Shown in pieces: positions 1 through 5,493 of a stretch of DNA of 10,184 nucleotides. A program made the position numbers and the translations under genes. This stretch comes from Alphaproteobacteria bacterium (lineage in GTDB: Bacteria > Pseudomonadota > Alphaproteobacteria > Geminicoccales > Geminicoccaceae): positions 1 to 10,184 of the forward strand of contig JALSRW010000409.1 in NCBI GenBank assembly GCA_026984595.1, written 5' to 3'. Below the pieces are notes generated by a model. The model saw only the letters and a list, made by a program, of their open reading frames with translations. It searched no databases and was not told the origin of the DNA. The stretch's first letter is position 1; every line of letters begins with the position of its first letter.

Positions 1-774
1 GTAGGCGATACCGCTCACGATCTGCGTTTCCACGATTTCATCCTCGTCAACCACCAGTGTGCCTGGCTTGTCCTCGAAGCTGGAGAGTACCTGCAGCCGC
101 ACCTTGTGGCGCATGGCCAGCGCCACCGAGCGGGTCTGCAACACCTTGGCGCCGACCGACGCCATTTCCAGCATTTCCTCGTAGGTGATGCGGTCGAGCT
201 TGCGGGCCTTGGAAACGATCCGCGGATCGCTGGTGTAGACGCCGTCGACATCGGTGAAGATGTCACAGCGATCGGCCTCCAGCGCGGCCGCCAGGGCCAC
301 CGCCGAGGTGTCCGAACCGCCCCGCCCCAGCGTCGTCACCCGGCCGTCGGGACCGAGCCCCTGAAAGCCGGCCACCACCGGCACCGTGCCGGCCTCGAGG
401 CAGCGGGTGAGGGGGGTCGGGTCGATCTCGAGGATGCGGGCATTGGCATGCGCAGCGTCGGTGCGGATGCCGGCCTGCCAGCCGAGAAAGGAGCGGGCGG
501 GGATGCCCAGGCTCTGCAGGGCCACCGCCAGCAGACCGATCGTCACCTGCTCGCCGCTGGCCACCACCTGGTCGTATTCGGCGGGATCGTAATGGGCCGG
601 ATCGAGGGAGGTGACCCAGTCGACCAGACGGTTGGTCTGGCCGGCCATCGCCGAGACCACCACGCAGACCCGGTCGCCGGCCTCGACCCGACGCTTGATA
701 CGCTGCGCCACGTTGCGTATGCGCTCTAGATCGGCGACCGATGTGCCGCCATACTTGTGCACGATCAGCGTCAC
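1..774 (-). CDS. lysC: Aspartate kinase, N-terminal 258 residues (gene continues off the left edge)
   Basis: Aspartokinase phosphorylates L-aspartate with ATP in the cytoplasm. This is the first step towards lysine, threonine, methionine and diaminopimelate. The reverse-strand reading is open from a GTG at 774 to the window edge. It shows the amino-acid-kinase signature KYGGTS at residues 7-12, a VVVSAMAGQTN segment near residue 40, the GRGGSDTSA nucleotide/substrate loop around residues 150-160, and FTDVDGVYTSDPR shortly after. It ends in SSFEDKPGT, which normally leads into the regulatory ACT domains, so those lie outside the window. The usual family length is about 400-420 residues. The GTG at 774 gives the standard start a few residues before KxGGTS. 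An in-frame GTG at 822, with a G-rich stretch upstream, would add 16 residues and cannot be excluded. The gene is divergent from ubiG. The family assignment is secure; the start is less so. Confidence 0.95.
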   Translation of the reverse strand, partial: MTLIVHKYGGTSVADLERIRNVAQRIKRRVEAGDRVCVVVSAMAGQTNRLVDWVTSLDPAHYDPAEYDQVVASGEQVTIGLLAVALQSLGIPARSFLGWQAGIRTDAAHANARILEIDPTPLTRCLEAGTVPVVAGFQGLGPDGRVTTLGRGGSDTSAVALAAALEADRCDIFTDVDGVYTSDPRIVSKARKLDRITYEEMLEMASVGAKVLQTRSVALAMRHKVRLQVLSSFEDKPGTLVVDEDEIVETQIVSGIAY

Positions 775-850
775 GCGGGAACTCGCACTGAGAGGAACGG
801 ATACGGCGGCGGGAGCGGTCACGAGAGACGCCCCCGCCGGAAGCCGCCCC

Positions 851-879
851 TACATAATCTCAGGTATCAGGACGAGCAA
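851..879 (-). promoter_or_regulatory. Possible promoter of the aspartokinase gene
   Basis: On the minus strand, TTGCTC (879 to 874) and TATGTA (856 to 851) are separated by exactly 17 bp inside the lysC-ubiG divergent gap. Matches to the sigma-70 consensus are 4/6 and 3/6, so this is weak. It would place the transcript start upstream of both candidate GTG starts. On the plus strand the same area contains CATAAT (853-858, 5/6 match to a -10 box), which could serve ubiG, but I see no -35 box at the right distance. Confidence 0.25.
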
Positions 880-899
880 GCTCGGTGGAACCGGAAGCG

Positions 900-1667
900 A
901 TGGTGCAGGGAAGGGAAGGGGCCGACCCGACCGAGATCGGCAAGTTCGCCGAGCTGGCCGATGCCTGGTGGGATCCCCATGGGCCGATGCGGCCGCTCCA
1001 CCTGCTCAATCCGGTACGCATCGCCTGGATCCGGGACCGGGCGCTGGAGCATTTCGCGCTGCCTCCGGCCGATCGCCGGCCGCTGTCCGGGCTGCGCATT
1101 CTCGATATCGGCTGCGGCGGCGGGCTGCTGGCGGAGCCGATGGCGCGGCTCGGCGGGATGGTCACCGCCATCGATCCCGCCGAAGAGAACATCGCCCGGG
1201 CGAGGCAGCGGGCGGAAGCCCAGGACTTGCCCATCGACTATCGCCCGGCCACCGCCGAGGACGTCCGGGCTGCGGGGGCTGTGTTCGATCTCGTGCTGGC
1301 GATGGAGGTGATCGAGCATGTCGCCGATCCGGCGCGGTTCGCCGGGCTGGTGGCGGATCTGGTGGCACCCGGCGGGCTCGCCGTGATGTCCACCGTCAGC
1401 CGTACCCTGCGGGCGCTGTTGCTGGCGGTGGTGGGCGCGGAATACGTTCTCGGCTGGCTGCCGCCGGGAACCCACGACTGGCGGCGCTTCGTGCGTCCGG
1501 CGGAGCTCGCCGGCTGGCTGCGCGGTCACGGGCTGCAACCGGTGGCCCTGACCGGGCTCGCCTATGATGCGGGCTTCGAGCGTTTCCGGCTGGTACGCGA
1601 TCCGGGCGTCAACTACATGCTCGCGGCGCGGCGGCCCGCGGCCGCGTCAGGCGTCGAACTTGGGTAG
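900..1667 (+). CDS. ubiG: Ubiquinone biosynthesis O-methyltransferase UbiG (2-polyprenyl-6-hydroxyphenol methylase / 3-demethylubiquinone 3-O-methyltransferase)
   Basis: UbiG carries out both SAM-dependent O-methylations of ubiquinone synthesis and is the bacterial counterpart of Coq3. The 255-residue product opens with a KFAELADAWWDP segment (residues 15-26) followed by RPLHLLNPVR (31-40), which is the typical UbiG substrate-side N-terminus. SAM motif I is LDIGCGGGLL (68-77), with the acidic ribose-binding D92 at the end of the next strand. Motif II/post II is MEVIEHV (135-141), then STVSRT. The C-terminus carries VNYMLAARRP. Length fits the family (about 240-255). An in-frame GTG at 885 would add five residues. 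I prefer the ATG at 900 because GGTGGA lies about ten bases upstream, but the choice is not certain. The gene is divergent from aspartokinase and its last 21 bp overlap the end of the convergent DUF1178 gene. Confidence 0.95.
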   Translation: MVQGREGADPTEIGKFAELADAWWDPHGPMRPLHLLNPVRIAWIRDRALEHFALPPADRRPLSGLRILDIGCGGGLLAEPMARLGGMVTAIDPAEENIARARQRAEAQDLPIDYRPATAEDVRAAGAVFDLVLAMEVIEHVADPARFAGLVADLVAPGGLAVMSTVSRTLRALLLAVVGAEYVLGWLPPGTHDWRRFVRPAELAGWLRGHGLQPVALTGLAYDAGFERFRLVRDPGVNYMLAARRPAAASGVELG

Positions 1668-2111
1668 CCGCGGCAGGGGATAGACGGGGATGCCCTCCTC
1701 GCGCAGCGATTTCGCTTCCTCCGGATCGGCCTCGCCGTAGATGCCGCGCTGTTCGCTCTCGCCGCAATGGATACGGCGGGCTTCCTCGACGAACCGCTCG
1801 CCGACATTCTCGAAGTTCTGCTCGACATAGGTCTGGACCGCCCGCATCTGCCGCAGCAGGGCGGCGAGCGCCGCCTTGCGCCGCTCCGCCTCGCTCTTCG
1901 GCACCTCGGGGCCGGTCGCCGTCCCAGCGGGCTTCGCCGTCTCGCGGGAACGGGCGATGGCCGGCGCCATCGGCGCCTTGCGAACCGCGCGATCGCCGCA
2001 GAGCGGGCAGGCGAGCTGCCCTGCCGCCTCCTGCTCCTCGTAGGCGGCACCACTCTTGAACCAGGCCTCGAAGCGATGGGCGTTGCCGCAGACCAGTTCG
2101 AAGCAGATCAT
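1647..2111 (-). CDS. DUF1178 family protein
   Basis: This 154-residue cytoplasmic protein belongs to DUF1178, a proteobacterial family of unknown function. It begins MICFELVCGNAHRFEAWF, the characteristic start, with C8. A second cysteine pair, CPLC at 35-38, makes a small zinc ribbon likely. A charged, lysine- and proline-rich linker follows at about 55-75. The C-terminal half contains the family hallmark HCGESEQRGIYGEA (115-128) and the ending GIPVYPLPRLP (140-150). The start is fixed by the ATGA overlap with the grxC stop, which suggests translational coupling. In related genomes I recall a nitrilase-type hydrolase gene between grxC and this gene; here it is absent. The 3' end overlaps the convergent ubiG by 21 bp. 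Family assignment is confident; no function is proposed. Confidence 0.92.
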   Translation of the reverse strand: MICFELVCGNAHRFEAWFKSGAAYEEQEAAGQLACPLCGDRAVRKAPMAPAIARSRETAKPAGTATGPEVPKSEAERRKAALAALLRQMRAVQTYVEQNFENVGERFVEEARRIHCGESEQRGIYGEADPEEAKSLREEGIPVYPLPRLPKFDA

Positions 2112-2392
2112 GCCGATCGCTCCTGCGCCGGGCCGGTGCCGGCCAACAGGGCATCCAGCTCGCCCGCGGCCTCCAGCGCCCGGAGTTCGTCGCAGCCGCC
2201 GATCGCCGCCCCGTCGATGAAGATCTGCGGCACCGTGTGCCGGCCTTCGGCGCGTGCCAGCATCTCGGCACGACGGTCCGGCTCGTGCCACAGGTCGATC
2301 TCGGTGAACGCCACCCCCTTGCGCTGGAGCAGGCGTTTGGCCCGCCAGCAGTAGGGGCAGAACGGGGTCGTGTAGATCTCGACTTTCGCCAT
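2108..2392 (-). CDS. grxC: Glutaredoxin 3 (GrxC-type dithiol glutaredoxin)
   Basis: This small cytoplasmic thiol-disulfide oxidoreductase is reduced by glutathione. It supplies electrons to enzymes such as ribonucleotide reductase and deglutathionylates proteins. The 94-residue product has the thioredoxin fold features in order: strand VEIYTT (4-9), redox motif C12-P-Y-C15, the cis-proline segment TVPQIFI (53-59), and the glutathione-contacting GGCDEL (65-70), which adds a third cysteine. Length is slightly above the usual 82-90 because of a short C-terminal tail. The ATG at 2392 has GGAG just upstream. The stop overlaps the DUF1178 start as ATGA. It lies 48 bp after comF, so the two are probably co-transcribed. 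Confidence 0.96.
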   Translation of the reverse strand: MAKVEIYTTPFCPYCWRAKRLLQRKGVAFTEIDLWHEPDRRAEMLARAEGRHTVPQIFIDGAAIGGCDELRALEAAGELDALLAGTGPAQERSA

Positions 2393-2440
2393 TCGCTCCG
2401 GCTCGCCATGCTCGCGTGTCGAGCGCCTCTCACGCGTGTC

Positions 2441-3214
2441 TCATATAGGATGTGCCTCGTCGCGCACCACCCTGGCGAGGGTGAGGGCGTCGACCCCGAG
2501 CGCGCCGGCGCGCAGCAGCACTCTGGCGCAGGCTTCCAGCGTCGCGCCGGTGGTGAACACATCGTCGATGAGCAGGATGCGCGCTCCGGCAATGCGGTCC
2601 CGGTGGCGCCGATGGGGCCGGAAGGCGGCGGCGGTGACGTTCTCGCGCCGCGCCCGGGCGCTCAGGCGCTGCTGTGAAGCGGTGGCCCGGTGCCGCTCCA
2701 GAAGGTCCGGCACACAGGATCGTCCGGCGAGACGGGCCACGGCCCGGGCCAACAGCGCCGACTGGTTGTACCCGCGCTTGACGAGCCGCCAGCGATGCAG
2801 CGGCACCGGCGTCACGATATCGGTCTCGGCCAGGATGTCGGCCGCGGCTTCCGCCATCCAGCCGGCGAAGCTGGCGACGCCTTCGATGCGCTCGGCATGC
2901 TTGAAGCGCAGGATCAGTCGGCGGCCCGCCGCCTCGTAACGCAGGGCCGCTCGCATCCGTGTGAAGCTGGGCGGCTCGGCGACACAGGCCGCACACAGCG
3001 GGTCGAGCACCGCGCTGTGGGGCAGCGGATAGCCGCACTGGCGGCAGAAGGGTGGGGTGATGAACTGCAGCTCCTGCCAGCAGTGTCCGCACAGATTGCC
3101 CTGACGATCGACGATCACCCCGCAGGCCAGGCAGCGCGGCGGCAGCACCAGATCGAGCAGGCGCCCGCCCCAGGAACGGCCGTTCGCCGCAATCTCCTCG
3201 GCAATGCCGTGCAT
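2441..3214 (-). CDS. comF: ComF family protein (double zinc ribbon plus phosphoribosyltransferase domain)
   Basis: ComF proteins combine an N-terminal zinc-ribbon region with a type I phosphoribosyltransferase fold. In naturally competent bacteria they help process incoming single-stranded DNA; the role in alphaproteobacteria is not established. The 257-residue product has four CxxC pairs (C28/C31, C42/C45, C57/C60, C74/C77) and an LPxRCxxCG start. RGYNQS follows at 147-152, then QQRLSARARREN, and the PRPP-binding loop LLIDDVFTTGAT (214-225). The ATG at 3214 is chosen because GGAG lies four bases upstream and because LDLVLPPRC is then near the N-terminus as in relatives. Longer in-frame alternatives exist: an ATG at 3256, and a TTG at 3283 that would overlap the cutA stop as TTGA. 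The gene follows cutA by 65 bp and precedes grxC. Confidence 0.9.
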   Translation of the reverse strand: MHGIAEEIAANGRSWGGRLLDLVLPPRCLACGVIVDRQGNLCGHCWQELQFITPPFCRQCGYPLPHSAVLDPLCAACVAEPPSFTRMRAALRYEAAGRRLILRFKHAERIEGVASFAGWMAEAAADILAETDIVTPVPLHRWRLVKRGYNQSALLARAVARLAGRSCVPDLLERHRATASQQRLSARARRENVTAAAFRPHRRHRDRIAGARILLIDDVFTTGATLEACARVLLRAGALGVDALTLARVVRDEAHPI

Positions 3215-3279
3215 CGTGCTCCAACCGGCTCCTCCGGTCTGCCCGGTCGGAGCCATTGTCACCAACGGGACGGAAAAAA

Positions 3280-3597
3280 TCAACCGTTGGTTTCGGACGC
3301 GATCCAGGCCAGATAGTTCCGGTTGCCATCGACGATGGGCAGCACCGTCACGCAGGGGCAGTCGTAACCGTGCAGGGCGACCACCGCCTCGACCAGCGCC
3401 TCGGCGAGATCGCGTCGGGTCTTGAGCAGCAGCAGGGTTTCCGGATCCTCGTGGATGTCCCCTTCCCAGCGATAGATCGAGGTCAGCCCGTCGATGATGT
3501 TGGCGCAGGCGGCGAGGCGCCGTTGCACCATCTCGCGACCGATGGTGACGGCCTCCTCGCGGGAGCCGCAGGTGACGTAGCAGAGGCAGGAGTCCAT
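3280..3597 (-). CDS. cutA: Divalent-cation tolerance protein CutA
   Basis: CutA is a small, very stable trimeric protein with a PII-like ferredoxin fold. It is linked to copper and other divalent-metal tolerance, though its molecular role is still debated. The 105-residue product keeps the family pattern: AxxIGREMVQRRLAACANI in the first half, YRWEGDIHEDPETLLLLKT in the middle, and HGYDCPCVTVLPI followed by NYLAWI at the end. It has six cysteines, including a C4-L-C6 pair, C10 and a CPC close to the C-terminal strand, which is more than most family members. The ATG at 3597 has GGAAAGGGA upstream with good spacing. An in-frame TTG at 3633 touching the permease stop has no ribosome-binding site. 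Position directly behind an ABC permease pair suggests co-transcription and possibly, as inference only, a metal-related substrate. Confidence 0.93.
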   Translation of the reverse strand: MDSCLCYVTCGSREEAVTIGREMVQRRLAACANIIDGLTSIYRWEGDIHEDPETLLLLKTRRDLAEALVEAVVALHGYDCPCVTVLPIVDGNRNYLAWIASETNG

Positions 3598-3629
3598 GGC
3601 CGTGTGTCCCTTTCCGGCGGGTACTGCGG

Positions 3630-4550
3630 TCAAATGTGGCGGCTCTGGCGCGGGTCGAGAGCCTCCTGGAGACCGTCGCCCATCAGGTTGAAGGTGAGCA
3701 CGGTGAGGAAGATCGACAAGCCCGGCCAGATCGCCAGTGCCGGCGAACCGAAGATCAGTTCCTGGGCGTTGGTCAGCATGGTGCCCCAGCTCGCCAGCGG
3801 CGGCTGGATGCCGAGGCCGAGAAAGCTGAGGACCGATTCGGCGAGGATCACGTTGCCCACCGACAGGGTGGTGGCGACCACCACCGGTGCCGCGACGTTG
3901 GGCAGGATGTGGCTGCGCAGGATGCGGGCCGGCGGCGCCCCCATCGCCCGGGCCGCCAGCACGAATTCGCGGCTCTTGACGCTGAGGGTGGCGGCGCGGG
4001 CGAGACGGGCCACCGTGGTCCAGCCGAAGAGCGCGACGATCACCATGATCCGCACCACGCTGGCGGTGGCTCCCCCGGCGAACGCGAGCGGCAGGCCGAG
4101 CTTGGCCAGATCCACGGCCGCCAGCACGATCAGCAGAGGCAAGAGCGGCAGGGCGATGACCGCATCGGTCACACGCATCAGGAAGCGGTCGAGCGGACCG
4201 CCCACCCAGCCCGAGAGGATGCCGATCCCCACCCCGATGGCGCTGGCGAACAGCGCACCGCCGATCCCCACCAGCAGCGAGATACGCCCGCCATAGAGGA
4301 GGCGCAGCAGCACATCGCGCCCGAGCTCGTCGGTGCCCAGCGGATGGGCGAGACTGGGTGGCTGGAAGCGGCCGAGGAGATCGATGGTCTCGGCATCGGT
4401 GCCGAGCAGCCGGGCGACCAGGGGCGCGGCCAGACAGAGTGCACCCAGGAGCAGCAGCAGGACCAGGCTGACCAGGGCCGCCGGCCGTCGGCGAAAGCGG
4501 CGCATCAGCCCGGGCACGCGGTTCGCGGGCAGAACTTCAGAGGCTCTCAT
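3630..4550 (-). CDS. ABC transporter permease, DppC/OppC type (peptide/nickel family)
   Basis: This is an inner-membrane subunit of a binding-protein-dependent ABC importer of the peptide/nickel/opine family. The 306-residue product starts with a basic region RRFRRRP (17-23) and a first membrane helix at about 24-48. It has the OppC/DppC N-domain signature HPLGTDELGRDVLLRLLYGGRISL (69-92) in its periplasmic region. The BPD permease core follows, with helices at roughly 90-115, 132-150, 165-185, 222-243 and 270-292. The EAA loop that contacts the ATPase is EFVLAARAMGAPPARI with HILPN after it (195-218). FLGLGIQPPLASWG near 243-256 is typical of the family. The ATG at 4550 has GAGG upstream and overlaps the preceding permease by 14 bp, indicating translational coupling. 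The substrate cannot be told from the permease alone. Confidence 0.94.
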   Translation of the reverse strand: MRASEVLPANRVPGLMRRFRRRPAALVSLVLLLLLGALCLAAPLVARLLGTDAETIDLLGRFQPPSLAHPLGTDELGRDVLLRLLYGGRISLLVGIGGALFASAIGVGIGILSGWVGGPLDRFLMRVTDAVIALPLLPLLIVLAAVDLAKLGLPLAFAGGATASVVRIMVIVALFGWTTVARLARAATLSVKSREFVLAARAMGAPPARILRSHILPNVAAPVVVATTLSVGNVILAESVLSFLGLGIQPPLASWGTMLTNAQELIFGSPALAIWPGLSIFLTVLTFNLMGDGLQEALDPRQSRHI

Positions 4551-5493
4551 GGATCCTCGGATCGAGCTCGAGATAGACGAGATCGGCGGCGAGATTGGCG
4601 AGCAGGGTGAGAGCGGTGCCCAGCAGCAGTGCCGCCAGCGCCAGATTGTAGTCGTTGCCGAGGATGGCGTCGTAGATGAGCTTGCCCATCCCCAGATAGG
4701 AGAACACCGTCTCCACCACCAGCGCCCCCGAGAGCAGCGAGCCGAAATGCAGCGCCACCACGGTGACGATGGGGATCAGGGCGTTCGGCAGGGCATGGGC
4801 GAGGACGATGCGGGCGGTGCTGCAGCCCTTGGCCCGGGCGGTGCGGATATGGTCCTCCTGCAGGGCCTCGATCAGGGCCGCCCGGGCGAAGCGCAGGAAG
4901 GTGCCGGCGGTGAGCAGGGTGAGGGCGGCGACCGGCAGCACCAGATAGGTGAGACGGTCCCAGAGGCCGCCGTCGCCGACGCTGGCCACGCCGCCGGCCG
5001 GCAGCCAGCCGAGGGTCACCGCGAACAGCACGATCAGCATCAGCGACAGCCAGAAGGAGGGCACCGAAAAACCGGCGAAAGCCAGCATGTTGACCAGAGT
5101 GTCCAGGAAGCTGCGCGGGCGCAGGGCGGCGACGATCCCGGCCGGAATGGCGATCAGGAGGGCCAGCGCGAAGCTCGTGCCCATCAAGAGCAGGGTGTTC
5201 AGCAGGCGCGGCCAGATGACGGTGAACACCGGCTGGCCGTAGAGGCGCGAATAGCCGAAATCGCCGGTCAACGCCCGCCCCAGCCACAGGAAGTAGCGTT
5301 CGAGGAGTGGCCGATCGAGCCCGTAGAGGGCCTTGAGGCGGGCGGCATCGGCAGTGGTGAAGCGGGGATCGGCACTCAGCATGAGGTCGATGGGATCGCC
5401 CGGCATCAGGCCGATCAGGGCGTAGATCAGAAACGACATGACGAGCAGGACCAGCAGCGTCTCGATGCCGCGCCGGACCAGCAGCGGTGCCAT
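4537..5493 (-). CDS. ABC transporter permease, DppB/OppB type (peptide/nickel family)
   Basis: This is the partner membrane subunit of the adjacent DppC-like permease; the two should form the heterodimeric channel of a peptide- or nickel-type importer. The 318-residue product has a first helix at about 10-30, then the family motif LIGLMPGDP (26-34). ALYGLDRPLLERYFLWL follows at 55-71, then TGDFGYS (76-82). Further helices lie at about 98-122, 134-161, 183-203, 240-262 and 285-307. The EAA loop is HIRTARAKGCSTARI followed by HALPN (216-237), and ETVFSYLGMGKLIYDAI comes after it (261-277). The ATG at 5493 directly follows the uvrB stop codon. Its ribosome-binding site, AAGGG, is embedded in the last uvrB codons. 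No substrate-binding protein or ATP-binding subunit gene is present in the window, so these must be encoded elsewhere if the transporter works. Confidence 0.94.
   Translation of the reverse strand: MAPLLVRRGIETLLVLLVMSFLIYALIGLMPGDPIDLMLSADPRFTTADAARLKALYGLDRPLLERYFLWLGRALTGDFGYSRLYGQPVFTVIWPRLLNTLLLMGTSFALALLIAIPAGIVAALRPRSFLDTLVNMLAFAGFSVPSFWLSLMLIVLFAVTLGWLPAGGVASVGDGGLWDRLTYLVLPVAALTLLTAGTFLRFARAALIEALQEDHIRTARAKGCSTARIVLAHALPNALIPIVTVVALHFGSLLSGALVVETVFSYLGMGKLIYDAILGNDYNLALAALLLGTALTLLANLAADLVYLELDPRIHESL

Noticed and set aside
106..729. 207-codon plus-strand frame opposite aspartokinase
   Set aside because: The minus-strand translation is an unmistakable aspartokinase; this frame is rich in R, H and G and has no known domain.
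611..1567. 318-codon plus-strand frame overlapping ubiG in another frame
   Set aside because: It is arginine/glycine-rich shadow sequence, while the ubiG frame has all methyltransferase motifs.
3256..4296. 346-codon plus-strand frame opposite cutA and the DppC-like permease
   Set aside because: It is opposite two confident genes and shows no recognisable motif, only shadow-type composition.
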